Source: Prolixibacteraceae bacterium
Lineage (GTDB): Bacteria > Bacteroidota > Bacteroidia > Bacteroidales > Prolixibacteraceae
Assembly (NCBI GenBank): GCA_003457135.1
Contig: DMSQ01000083.1
Span: forward strand, 1 to 53,381
Direction: 5' to 3'
DNA: 53,381 nt
Both the position numbers and the translations under genes were made by a program. Every line of letters begins with the position of its first letter. The stretch's first letter is position 1. This document shows, piece after piece, positions 38,712 through 47,832 of the stretch. The notes under the pieces were generated by a model, which was not told where the DNA came from, did no database searches, and saw nothing but the letters and a program-made list of their open reading frames with translations.

Positions 38712-40694
38712 TTAATTTTCAATTTTATCAGAATATTTTAATCCATCCATTTCCCGAAAGTTTGTTCCATCCGGTTTTACCGGAACGAACGTAAACATCC
38801 ATTTCCAAGAGCTACCACCATGCGGTACTTTGAGCAAAACTTCGTTCCATCCTTTTTTCAATAAAATAGTGGTTGGCGCACGGAAAAAATAGTTTTCATC
38901 GGTAAAAGGAATTTCCTCTGATTTTGCTTCCAAACCTGAATTTTTCCATACTGGCGGGAGAATAACCTTGTGGTTTACCCAAACTTTCGGATTCGTTGTA
39001 TGCCATTGTCCTTGTTGGGGGAAAGGCCCGCCACGCCGGCCACCGGAGCGCGACCAATCGTGAAATCCAATCCAACAGCCCACTTCCTGATTTTTAGGTG
39101 ACCAAATGTTGGTGGTTGCATAAACAGTTCCCTGCTTTTCTGTGAGCAAGGAAGGAAAACCAAAGAAATGCCGGACATGAATGGTTCCACCGTAATTTGG
39201 ACTGATCCAACTAAATTTTTTGCCGTCAATTGTATAATTATCCTGAATACTATTCTCGACAGGAAAAATCTGATTTACATCACCTTTATGATCAAAAGGA
39301 CCAATGATTTTCCATACAATACCAGATTGTTTCACGTACGGAAAAGGTTTATCCTGAAAATAGCGGTCGCGATGGTCGGTTAATCGTTCTTCAAATTCCT
39401 GAAACTCTTTGTACAATGGATTTTCAGGAGAAGGTAGTTTCGCCAAAAATCGATCTCCAAAATCAACCAACTGGCCTTTCCACGAAGTTTCGCTGTAAGT
39501 CAGCATTCCGGGATAAACTGGATTTTGCCTGATAATATCGTATTCTTCGTTTAAATTATTGTCGTTCCAGCAACACAAAATACCACCTAAACGCAACGAA
39601 TCACCTTTCGGGGCATTGCAAATCCGGTCAAAATAAAGTTGAGCTACTCCGGCCAATGGATCTAAATGATTCAGGTAATTGAGTCGCGAATCGATGTAAC
39701 GATGGCCTTCTTTCGGCTTTCCTGCTGACGACCAAAGTTGTGTGATGGAAGTATTATCATTTTCAATATGCTGTCCTGGACTCCAAACGATTACTTCCCT
39801 GTTGTGAGATTTTACCCTTTCGACTATTGCTTCTAAAAGTCCGTCAGCTGGCCGTTCGTGTTTTGACCAAACTTCATCAGTTCCCAAATGAATGTATGGC
39901 ATTTTTTCTTTTGGAACCAATTGACAAAGTTCATCAATCAGATCAAGTAAAATCGGTTTTACCCGCACATCGCTCATCGAATCAATTGCAAATGCTTTCC
40001 TAAATGCCTCACAATGTCCGGGAATATCGAATTCCGGAATTAAAGTAATGTAGCGTTCTCCACAATAATTGATGAGTTCCAGAAATTCTTCCTGTGAATA
40101 ATACATACCGGGTCGGCGGCTCATAGATGAAGCAGCACTTAGTTGTGGATATTTTTTGCTTTCCAGCCGCCAACCGGGATTGTCGGTGACATGAAAATGG
40201 AAAGTATTGAACTTGTATGCAGCCATCACGTCAATCTGCTCTTTCAACAACGCTAGCGATTGAAAATTTCGGCTCACATCCTGCATAAATCCGCGAATTT
40301 GGAAAGCCGGCCAGTCGGTTATTGCACAACCGGCAACAAACTGCTTCCCGTTTTCGGTAAAAGTTAATTGTTTGATCGTCTGTTGCCCCCGGTATATTCC
40401 TTCAGGAGTTTTGGCCTGAAGGATTACCGAATCAGCATCGATTTTCAGGATATAAGCTTCATCCTGATTGTTGGTAATTGCAGGAAGTTTATGCACAATT
40501 CGATGAATTATGCGAGATTCGTTTCCTTCAATTTTAAAATTCTGATTGTTCCAGGTTATTTTTTGTGGCATCGGAATTAAAGCCGGGTTATCAGCTGTTT
40601 TTGATTTAGCAAGCACGTTCTGTAACAACCATAGGAAAACAACCAATGTACCTATAACTTTCACACACCATTTTTTGACACTCCGGCTTTTCAT
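38712..40694 (-). CDS. GH20 beta-N-acetylhexosaminidase
   Basis: Exported glycoside hydrolase of 660 residues with an N-terminal hydrophobic signal (residues 11-29). A GH20b-type beta domain (about 35-125) precedes the barrel. The catalytic pair is Asp273-Glu274 in YIHLGTDEVW, as expected for substrate-assisted GH20 enzymes, with NTFHFHVTDNPGWRLE and LIPEFDIPGHCEAF earlier. The last ~200 residues form an extra beta domain with Trp-rich segments (WMFTFVP at the end), possibly carbohydrate binding. It would remove terminal GlcNAc or GalNAc exposed after desialylation. It starts 3 bp after the sialidase stop. Confidence 0.93.
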   Translation of the reverse strand: MKSRSVKKWCVKVIGTLVVFLWLLQNVLAKSKTADNPALIPMPQKITWNNQNFKIEGNESRIIHRIVHKLPAITNNQDEAYILKIDADSVILQAKTPEGIYRGQQTIKQLTFTENGKQFVAGCAITDWPAFQIRGFMQDVSRNFQSLALLKEQIDVMAAYKFNTFHFHVTDNPGWRLESKKYPQLSAASSMSRRPGMYYSQEEFLELINYCGERYITLIPEFDIPGHCEAFRKAFAIDSMSDVRVKPILLDLIDELCQLVPKEKMPYIHLGTDEVWSKHERPADGLLEAIVERVKSHNREVIVWSPGQHIENDNTSITQLWSSAGKPKEGHRYIDSRLNYLNHLDPLAGVAQLYFDRICNAPKGDSLRLGGILCCWNDNNLNEEYDIIRQNPVYPGMLTYSETSWKGQLVDFGDRFLAKLPSPENPLYKEFQEFEERLTDHRDRYFQDKPFPYVKQSGIVWKIIGPFDHKGDVNQIFPVENSIQDNYTIDGKKFSWISPNYGGTIHVRHFFGFPSLLTEKQGTVYATTNIWSPKNQEVGCWIGFHDWSRSGGRRGGPFPQQGQWHTTNPKVWVNHKVILPPVWKNSGLEAKSEEIPFTDENYFFRAPTTILLKKGWNEVLLKVPHGGSSWKWMFTFVPVKPDGTNFREMDGLKYSDKIEN

Positions 40695-40697
40695 TTC

Positions 40698-42329
40698 TTA
40701 TTTCTTAATCAGGTTACCAAGCAAATCGGTTACTGGTATTTTCTGAAAATAAAGCTCTTTCACTCCTTCGTAAACGATTCCGATGGTTTTTCTATCTACC
40801 ATGCTCATGCACGAATAGCCGTAACCGGTTGCCGAATTCAATTCAACCTGATAAGTTTCAGGCCAGGTCAAACCGCCGTCCAGACTGGCTTTGATGGTCA
40901 TACTGCTGCGATCAGTTTTGCTGTTGGGATTAGAGAAAAACAAGACTTGCTGCATTTTACCATTGATTTCAAGATCGGCGCTGATGAGGCTGGCCATGCA
41001 ATTGGGTTCCTGAAGTGCGGAATTAGAGGATTTGTGAACAGTCCATGTTTTTCCCATATCGGTCGTTGTGGCCACTGCCCTGCCGTTTGTTTCGCCCTTG
41101 TCGGTGCGGTTTCGGTCGTCGCGCATGTTCAACATCAGGTTACCATCGACAAGCTCAACCACCTGTGCTTCTGTTGTATTCGATTTTGCTCCGGTTCCGA
41201 TCTTCCATGTTTCACCCTGATCTTTGCTGTAAACAATGGTCGAATGGCAGGTAAATTGTCCGCCATCAAGCGCTTTCGTTCCGAGATCGGCTTTAAACTG
41301 AGCCGGGAAAACCAAAGTTCCATCATTCATTGTAATTCCGCGACCGGGCCCTTGCAAAAGCAACTGCCACGCCGGATCTTTAATTTGTGAGGTTATGTTG
41401 ATGGGTTGCGACCAGGTCAAACCGTCGTCGGTACTTTTTACCAAAATGAACTGACCTGTTTCTTCCGGTTTCATTCCGGGTTTTGAAGCCCACCACAGCA
41501 TTTTATCAGGAGCAGAACCACTCATCCAGAGCCCTGCCACCCATATTGTGTTGGTCTTGTGATCGTAAAGTACGCACGGATCGCCAATCCCATTTAATCG
41601 CTGCGAACGACCGCCGTATTCGCCCATGTCCATGATTACTTTCATGTGTTGCCAGGTTTGGCCGCCGTCGGTACTGCGGCTCATGCCGATGTCTATGTCT
41701 TCCTGAAGGTCTTTGCTGTTGTTGTAGCGGTTGTCGTAAACAGCAATCAGGGTACCTTTATTGGTGGTTACCATTCCCGGGATTCGGTATGTATTTACCT
41801 GATCCTGACCTGCAGCACGCAAAAGAAGTGCAAGGCGAAATACAAAATTGGATTCAGGAGCGACTTTGATGGTCTGATTGTCGCTGAAAGTAAGTTCAAT
41901 GTCTTGTATCTCGAAACTTTTAGTGAGACTGGCATCACTTTTCAAGGTAAAGTTGAGGGATATAAAGTTTAAACCTGAAGACATGGTACTGGTACCCTCA
42001 ATCGCGGTTTTGAGTCCAACGTTTTGTGAACTTCCGAAAATTGGTTTTACTGTTCCGGTATAAACAACCGAAAGAGAAGCAATACAATCGGGCTGACTGC
42101 CGGGAAAAAAGTTCAGGATTACTTTTTTAAGAATTAGTTTTTCGCTACCCTCATCCAAGCTGATTTTCAACATGTAAAGCGAAACGTCACTCTTTCCGAT
42201 CAAAACAGGGGTTCTCACCGGTGTTAACTGAACGCTCGAGATTTTTACAGGATTCACATCATTGGGAGTACTCTTGGTACATTGTGAAGAGGCAAGAAAA
42301 GCAAATAACAGGACCAGAATAGTTTTCAT
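40698..42329 (-). CDS. nanH: GH33 sialidase (BNR repeats)
   Basis: Exported sialidase of 543 residues from the ATG at 42329, which begins a lipoprotein-like signal (TILVLLFAFLASSQC). An N-terminal beta domain (about 30-170), typical of Bacteroides sialidases, comes first. The catalytic propeller starts with NTYRIPGMV (the arginine of the RIP motif) near 185. Five Asp boxes follow: SRSTDGGQTW, KSTDDGLTW, SKDQGETW, TTDMGKTW and SLDGGLTW. EPNCMASL contains a glutamate seen in family members. It releases sialic acid from glycans at the cell surface or in the periplasm. It heads the sialic acid operon. Confidence 0.93.
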   Translation of the reverse strand: MKTILVLLFAFLASSQCTKSTPNDVNPVKISSVQLTPVRTPVLIGKSDVSLYMLKISLDEGSEKLILKKVILNFFPGSQPDCIASLSVVYTGTVKPIFGSSQNVGLKTAIEGTSTMSSGLNFISLNFTLKSDASLTKSFEIQDIELTFSDNQTIKVAPESNFVFRLALLLRAAGQDQVNTYRIPGMVTTNKGTLIAVYDNRYNNSKDLQEDIDIGMSRSTDGGQTWQHMKVIMDMGEYGGRSQRLNGIGDPCVLYDHKTNTIWVAGLWMSGSAPDKMLWWASKPGMKPEETGQFILVKSTDDGLTWSQPINITSQIKDPAWQLLLQGPGRGITMNDGTLVFPAQFKADLGTKALDGGQFTCHSTIVYSKDQGETWKIGTGAKSNTTEAQVVELVDGNLMLNMRDDRNRTDKGETNGRAVATTTDMGKTWTVHKSSNSALQEPNCMASLISADLEINGKMQQVLFFSNPNSKTDRSSMTIKASLDGGLTWPETYQVELNSATGYGYSCMSMVDRKTIGIVYEGVKELYFQKIPVTDLLGNLIKK

Positions 42330-42394
42330 ATGTAGTAAAAATTTGTTGTGCGGAAAGTTCATTCAATTATTGTTTGAATATAAACAACGATTTG

Positions 42395-42409
42395 TTCTAT
42401 ATGATAGAA
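42395..42409. promoter_or_regulatory. 15-bp palindrome upstream of the sialidase gene
   Basis: TTCTAT-ATG-ATAGAA is a perfect inverted repeat with 6-bp arms and a 3-bp centre, 66 bp before the sialidase ATG. It has the same 6-3-6 plan as the core of the susC operator candidate, but other bases. No TAnnTTTG box is clear nearby. Confidence 0.35.
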
Positions 42410-42455
42410 AGGCAGGTCCTTTGTGAAACAAGGATTTATTTTTCGATAATTGGAA

Positions 42456-42485
42456 GAAAAGAGGCTGTAAGAACAACCTCTTTTC
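42456..42485 (-). terminator. hairpin after the susD-like gene
   Basis: GAAAAGAGG (42456-42464) pairs with CCTCTTTTC (42477-42485), with an inner TGT/ACA pair. It lies 33 bp after the SusD stop codon; on the minus strand a TTTTCTT stretch includes the end of the stem. It probably ends the susC-susD transcript, leaving the sialidase operon with its own promoter. Confidence 0.6.
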
Positions 42486-42517
42486 AATAAAAACCAATTC
42501 TCTATGCTTAACCTGTT

Positions 42518-44083
42518 TTATTTGGCTGGTTTTGAAGTTGCATAACCAGGTGTTTGATTTACCAAAGGATCATTGGTCCAGATCGCTTTTTCGATCGGCC
42601 ATAAAATCATGTGCGATTTGGTGGTTTTGTCCAAGGCGCCATATTTATGACTGGTGCTTTTAAACACTAAAGGATCGGAGCCGTATTTCATTCTTCGTAA
42701 ATCATACCATGATTTGCCTTCATAAACAAACTCTTTCATACGCTCTGAATAAATGGCCAATTCGTTTTTGTCTTTGGTTGAATTGACAAAAGGAGTTGGA
42801 TCAACACCCGGGGCAAATGCACGGTCGCGAATTTGCTTGATGTAGCTTGAAGGGTCACTTCCTTCGGCATTAGCAATTTCTGCCAGCATCAGTAATCTGT
42901 CTGCTTCGCGGTAAACAGGCCAATCGCTGGTGAAATACCGTTTGTTTGCGCTAATCGTTCCGAGGAATTTAACCAAAGCTGTATTCCTCACATCAATTTT
43001 ATAGGGAGTTTTGGTTACTTTGTAATAATCATAGAAAGTAACATCTCTTCTTTTATCGGCAACATCGTACGCTTTAAATAAGTCGAAAGTATAACCGTAC
43101 CGTTGAATGATCTGCATTGAATTTGGAGCTGCAATCAACAAAGGATCAACGAGCAGTGAACCACTTGCCAGCGAATCTTTGTAGTGCAGGTTATCGAAAT
43201 TGAATGTTGAATACGTGTATGCAGCAACTCCACTCATTTCGGCTTCACCAACCAGGTAGCGGATATTCAGAATAATTTCGGCATTGTCTTTTTGGTTATA
43301 AGCAAATACATTGGCAAAAGTTGTCTGCAGTGTGCTTCCCGTAATAGAATTCAATGCTGATTTAGCTTCGGCTAAGTCGGCAGTTGTACCATATACTTTT
43401 GCCGACCATAAATAAACTTCACCTTTTAACATCAAGCTGGCTTTTGGACTCCATTGGCTTTTACCTGACGGATTCGTCAATGCGCCATATGCAGTTATTG
43501 ATTTGGTAATATCAGCCTTAATTGCTGCCAGGGTTTCAGCTTCTGTCGCTCTGGCTTTTCGTAAAAGTACCGGATCCGTATTTCCATTTAATACTTCAGG
43601 CTCTAAACGAAGGGGAACACCACCGTATGTACGCAATAAATGAAAATAATAGAAAGCCCTTAATCCATATGCCTGACCTAAAAGATGGTTCTTTTTATCA
43701 GGAGTCAGAAATGTTATTGCTTCAGTCTTTTGGATGAAAAGATTCAGCTGTAAAATCGGACCATAAAATCCGGCCCATGAAGAAATCCCAGCAGAGTTTT
43801 CGTCAATACGCTGCTCGATAATCTGCAATTCATTCAATGATGTATTCTGACGATCAACATTACTGTAAATGCCTGAACGCATTTCGCCTAATCGAACAAA
43901 CATAAACTGATTATCTCTGAGCTGCTTGTGGATGCCAACCATAAAGTTGGCAACCTGTGATTCATTCTGCCAGAAGTTCCCATCGCCGAAATAATCTACC
44001 GGCGAAAGATCAAGTGTTTCCTGGCATGAGGTGGCCGTAAGTGATATAATAACCGCCAGTATTAAATACTTTATATTTTTCAT
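42518..44083 (-). CDS. SusD/RagB-family surface glycan-binding lipoprotein
   Basis: SusD homologue of 521 residues. The lipoprotein signal ends in LTATSC (Cys20), followed by QETLDLSPVDYFGDGNFW, the usual SusD N terminus. TPR-like helices carry GQAYGLRAFYYFHLLRTYGGVPL near residue 140. The C terminus has ADRLLMLAEIANAEG, YIKQIRDRAFAPG and ERMKEFVYEGKSWYDLRRM, all family hallmarks. It forms the lid of the SusC channel on the outer membrane and binds the incoming glycan. It follows susC after 33 bp. In this context the ligand is probably a sialylated glycan or sialic acid. Confidence 0.95.
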   Translation of the reverse strand: MKNIKYLILAVIISLTATSCQETLDLSPVDYFGDGNFWQNESQVANFMVGIHKQLRDNQFMFVRLGEMRSGIYSNVDRQNTSLNELQIIEQRIDENSAGISSWAGFYGPILQLNLFIQKTEAITFLTPDKKNHLLGQAYGLRAFYYFHLLRTYGGVPLRLEPEVLNGNTDPVLLRKARATEAETLAAIKADITKSITAYGALTNPSGKSQWSPKASLMLKGEVYLWSAKVYGTTADLAEAKSALNSITGSTLQTTFANVFAYNQKDNAEIILNIRYLVGEAEMSGVAAYTYSTFNFDNLHYKDSLASGSLLVDPLLIAAPNSMQIIQRYGYTFDLFKAYDVADKRRDVTFYDYYKVTKTPYKIDVRNTALVKFLGTISANKRYFTSDWPVYREADRLLMLAEIANAEGSDPSSYIKQIRDRAFAPGVDPTPFVNSTKDKNELAIYSERMKEFVYEGKSWYDLRRMKYGSDPLVFKSTSHKYGALDKTTKSHMILWPIEKAIWTNDPLVNQTPGYATSKPAK

Positions 44084-44116
44084 AATCCTCTATTTAGATA
44101 ATTTTGTAATTTGTAA

Positions 44117-47100
44117 TTAAAAAGTAATATCAGCGCCAAGGATCAATTGTGTTGGTATAATGTATGCACCATTTTGATTTCCGGTACGCTCTGGAAAATT
44201 CAGCATTTTATTGGTTAAATATCCCAAATTTTGACCTGTAGCTGTTAATACCAGACCTCCAATTTTAGCTTTTTTCAATAATGCTGTCGGAACACTGTAG
44301 CTCAATGACACTTCGCGGAATGAAAGGTAATCCGATTTCTTCCAGAACATGCTGCTCGGCCTGTCATAGTTTTTTGTATTCAATTGATCGGCCCATTGAT
44401 ATCTTGGAAGCGATGCATTGGGGTTATCAACTGTCCATGTGTCGTAAACTGCGGTAGTTGGAGCAAATTCACCCTGAGCACAGCTCAAAGCCCACAAATG
44501 CATGAAATCCTGTTGAATATGACCAATTCCAAAATCGACGCGGGCAACGAATGTAAATCTCTTATAACTTAAGGTTGTAGTAAAACCTCCTGTTAAGCGT
44601 GGAATCTCACGTCCCAGCGAAACCATATCCCGGGTATCAATAGTGTCGTTTTTGTCAATATCACTCCACATAACATCGCCCATTTGAGTTGGAATCCAAC
44701 CACCAGCCAGATTCAAGCCTTTTGCTGTCATAATTTTTTGGCTGGCAACCCGTTTCCCGGCGCTGGCATTGTACCACACCTGTCCGGCAGCAAGGTCAAC
44801 TTTATTGTAGTTAGCTAAATCATCTGCATTCCTGATGATACCTTCGCTTACAAATCCATATACACTGCCCCATTCCTGACCTTCCTGCAAACCGCCAACC
44901 CAAACATTTTTCTTTGTTGCCGGATCGTAAATCTGCTGACCACCTTGCCGGTTGTTTTCGTTTCCATTGTATGGGAGTGTCAATACCGTGTTTTTATTCC
45001 AGGAAGCATTTCCGCTTACCTGCCATTTGAAATCTTTTTTCTGGATAATTTTTCCGGTAATTTCAATCTCGAATCCAGTATTCTTCATACTGCCGTTGTT
45101 GGTGCGAACACTTGAAACACCGGCTGAAGTAGGCAGCAATACACTGGCTATTTTGTCAGTAGTAATTCGGTTGTAAAAAGCCATGGAGGTATAAATCCGG
45201 TTTTCGAAGAATCCCATGTCGGCGCCAACTTCTACTGTATTGGTTTTCTCCCATTTCAGATTAGGATTTGCAATACCACTCTGTAAAAATCCGATCGTTC
45301 CATTGTACGCGGTTTGTGAACCATATGAACCTTGCAATTCATAGGTACCAATTCCACCAACGTTACCATTTTTACCCCAACTGGTTCTCATTTTCAGGTA
45401 CGACAGCCAATTTTGTGCCGATTTCATGAAATCTTCTTTCGAAACAAGCCATCCGGCAGATAAAGCAGGGAATACACCATACTGATTGTCGCCGATTAAT
45501 CTTGAATAGCCGTCTCTCCTGACAGTAAATGCCAAAAGATATTTTTCATCATAGTCGTAATTCACACGACCAAACTGAGACAGAATTCTTTCTCTGAAAT
45601 GCCATGAATCAGTTGATCTGGTTTGTTGTTCGGCGTTATTCAGTGTTAAGCCCAGGTCTCTGAAATCCTCGGTTGGAGCGCCTGAACCTGCAGCTGAAAC
45701 CCCATAGTTATATGAATCGAAATATTCAAAGCCAGCCATGGCTGAAATACTATGCTTTTCAAGGAACCTGGTCTGGTAATTCGCGATAGCATTGTAGGTT
45801 TGCCGAACTGTACGGTCAAAATTTGCAGAAGATGCTCTTGTTCTGTTCCAACCCGTGTTTACATTGGTAAGACTCATTATACCGGTCCGGAAATCCTTAT
45901 TGAACGATTCTACAAAAGATTCATCATACATTACAATTCCGGTTGCTTTCACATACAAACCTTTCATGATATCAATCTTGAAAGCCTGATTCAATGTAAA
46001 TTTATCGGATTGGTTGCCTCTGAAATATTTATTGACATTAAATGCCGGATTTCCATCACTGGCGTCACGGCCAAGAAGTAATTCTCCTTTTGCATTGGTG
46101 CCACGCATGGTTGGAGGAGCCGAAAGCATACGTGCCCAGTAGTTTGTTTCTCCATTTTGCAGCGATTCATTTTTCCATTTGGCCATTGCAAACTGAATTC
46201 CACTTTCTGAGGTTAACCAGTCTTTTATTTTATAATCGCCGTTAAATGCGAAATTGAGTCTTTTGTAGAAGGTTTCAAGTGACAAACCACCTTCGTCGTA
46301 GTAACCCAGATTCGCGAAATATTTTCCACGGTCATTGCCACCGGTGAAGCTGATGTTATAATCCTGGGTTTGGGCTGTTTTGTGTAATCCGTAATCGCCA
46401 TAATTAAAATCTTTATAGATCAAATCGTATATGGTCCCGTTAGGATCATAATTTCCGTTCGCTGCTGTTTTGATCACGTCTTTCATTTGTTTCCAACCCG
46501 GCTGGCTTAATAATTCCTGGTTGGCAGCATCCAGTCGCATAACACTCCATATTGCTCTTGAATCGTAATTGCCATCGATAATATTGCCCGATGCATCTTT
46601 GTAAAGGTTGCCTGTACCTCTGGGACCTACACCAGCCACATTGGAAATAGCTAAAGTTCCGTTTTTAACGGCTTGTTCTGCACCGAGTCGTGCCCATTTA
46701 ATGTAGTTTTCAGCATCAACAAAATCATAAGGTGTATTCAGGTAATTCGTACCGTGTTTTACCTTAACAGTTACAGATGACACCCCAGATTTTCCTCTTT
46801 TTGAAGTAATCAGAATTACACCGTTGCTTGCGCGGGCCCCATAAATGGCGGTTGCTGAAGCATCTTTCAGTACTTCCATACTTTCAATTTCTTCAGGATT
46901 GATGTCACTTAATGAACCGCGAATCTGTCCATCCATAATGATAAGTGGGCTACCTGAACCGTCAAAATTGGTACCTCCCCTTAATACAAGTGCAGGTACT
47001 GCACCAGGTCTGCCAGTTGCGGTTACCAACCTCAAACCAGGTACAGTTCCTGTTAAGGCCTGGGCAGGATTGGAACGCATACCTGTTTCCATCAGCTTCA

Positions 47101-47494
47101 TATCGACTTTTGCAATCGAAGAAGTCACTTTACTTCTGGTTTGAGTGCCATAACCTACAACTACTACTTCATCGACCGATGTGTTTGAGGATTCCAACGC
47201 GACATTGATGATAGCAGAAGTTCCTATGGTAACAATTTGCCTGGCATAACCAACCATGGAAAAAACTAACTTGTTACTTCCGGCAGGAATATCAATCGAA
47301 TAATTCCCATCGGAATCAGAAAGTGTCCCGATGTTTGTACCATCAACTAGGACAGTAACAAATGGACTTGGAGTTCCATCCGCCGCATCAGTCACCTTAC
47401 CTGTGACTTTTCGCTGAGCAAAAACATTACTGCTAAATAAGAATAGCAGAAAAAAAAGATTTAAAAACAGCAATTTTGGAATAAGCTTTTTCAT
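44117..47494 (-). CDS. SusC/RagA-family TonB-dependent transporter
   Basis: Outer membrane transporter of 1125 residues. Order: signal peptide to FAQ (~27), carboxypeptidase-like CNA-type domain (VTGKVTDAADGTPSPFVTV to about 105), the VDEVVVVGYGTQ segment, then the plug (SSIAKVDMKLMETG, ALTGTVPGLRL, NPEEIESMEVLKDASATAIYG at about 115-235). The rest is a 22-strand barrel ending in a C-terminal Phe. It imports large glycan pieces through the outer membrane using TonB energy, together with the SusD partner downstream. A good promoter and a palindromic operator candidate lie directly upstream, next to the divergent FCD regulator. Confidence 0.95.
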   Translation of the reverse strand: MKKLIPKLLFLNLFFLLFLFSSNVFAQRKVTGKVTDAADGTPSPFVTVLVDGTNIGTLSDSDGNYSIDIPAGSNKLVFSMVGYARQIVTIGTSAIINVALESSNTSVDEVVVVGYGTQTRSKVTSSIAKVDMKLMETGMRSNPAQALTGTVPGLRLVTATGRPGAVPALVLRGGTNFDGSGSPLIIMDGQIRGSLSDINPEEIESMEVLKDASATAIYGARASNGVILITSKRGKSGVSSVTVKVKHGTNYLNTPYDFVDAENYIKWARLGAEQAVKNGTLAISNVAGVGPRGTGNLYKDASGNIIDGNYDSRAIWSVMRLDAANQELLSQPGWKQMKDVIKTAANGNYDPNGTIYDLIYKDFNYGDYGLHKTAQTQDYNISFTGGNDRGKYFANLGYYDEGGLSLETFYKRLNFAFNGDYKIKDWLTSESGIQFAMAKWKNESLQNGETNYWARMLSAPPTMRGTNAKGELLLGRDASDGNPAFNVNKYFRGNQSDKFTLNQAFKIDIMKGLYVKATGIVMYDESFVESFNKDFRTGIMSLTNVNTGWNRTRASSANFDRTVRQTYNAIANYQTRFLEKHSISAMAGFEYFDSYNYGVSAAGSGAPTEDFRDLGLTLNNAEQQTRSTDSWHFRERILSQFGRVNYDYDEKYLLAFTVRRDGYSRLIGDNQYGVFPALSAGWLVSKEDFMKSAQNWLSYLKMRTSWGKNGNVGGIGTYELQGSYGSQTAYNGTIGFLQSGIANPNLKWEKTNTVEVGADMGFFENRIYTSMAFYNRITTDKIASVLLPTSAGVSSVRTNNGSMKNTGFEIEITGKIIQKKDFKWQVSGNASWNKNTVLTLPYNGNENNRQGGQQIYDPATKKNVWVGGLQEGQEWGSVYGFVSEGIIRNADDLANYNKVDLAAGQVWYNASAGKRVASQKIMTAKGLNLAGGWIPTQMGDVMWSDIDKNDTIDTRDMVSLGREIPRLTGGFTTTLSYKRFTFVARVDFGIGHIQQDFMHLWALSCAQGEFAPTTAVYDTWTVDNPNASLPRYQWADQLNTKNYDRPSSMFWKKSDYLSFREVSLSYSVPTALLKKAKIGGLVLTATGQNLGYLTNKMLNFPERTGNQNGAYIIPTQLILGADITF

Positions 47495-47528
47495 ACGAAT
47501 AAGTTTTTTGTTACATTTGCTTAATTTA

Positions 47529-47553
47529 TTGTATTATGTAGGACATAAGACAA
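47529..47553. promoter_or_regulatory. candidate FCD/GntR regulator operator at the susC start
   Basis: The arms TTGTATTATGT (47529-47539) and ACATAAGACAA (47543-47553) are inverted with 10 of 11 matches around a 3-bp centre. The inner TTATGT/ACATAA is perfect. It covers the predicted transcription start of susC, where a bound repressor would block initiation. The divergent FCD-family regulator gene is the obvious candidate. Confidence 0.6.
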
Positions 47554-47555
47554 TG

Positions 47556-47585
47556 CAAATATAGATATTAATTTATTATCTCAAA
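47556..47585 (-). promoter_or_regulatory. predicted susC promoter
   Basis: On the minus strand TTTG (47585-47582), an 18-nt spacer and TATATTTG (47563-47556) fit the Bacteroidota consensus TTTG...TAnnTTTG. Transcription should start around 47550, about 55 nt before the SusC ATG. Confidence 0.65.
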
Positions 47586-47716
47586 ATATTTTTTCTAATT
47601 TTTTGACACAAAAAATGCTCATTATCAAAGATTTTAATAAACCATAATGGAACATCTCTTGAAACTGGCGTGGAAAAAGAATTTCAGATAAGTCACAAAA
47701 AATATTGAATGAAGAC

Positions 47717-47778
47717 AAAAGGCTGTTCAAAAGATTTAAAAGGCTGTTTCTAATGAAACTTTTTTTAATGTAAGTTTG
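47717..47778 (+). promoter_or_regulatory. predicted promoter and direct repeats of the FCD regulator gene
   Basis: TAAGTTTG (47771-47778) fits TAnnTTTG, and TTTC at 47747-47750 may be the -33 element with a 20-nt spacer. The 11-mer AAAAGGCTGTT occurs at 47717-47727 and again at 47738-47748, 21 bp (two helix turns) apart and overlapping the -33 region. These could be binding sites on one face of the DNA. Confidence 0.45.
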
Positions 47779-47832
47779 TCAGGAGTATTGAACTTGCTGA
47801 TACCTAAAGATAAAAACTCAAATTATAATGCA

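Noticed and set aside
47776..47832. N-terminal extension of the FCD regulator from a TTG
   Set aside because: The TTG lies inside the TAAGTTTG -7 box, and the conserved winged helix begins after the ATG at 47833.
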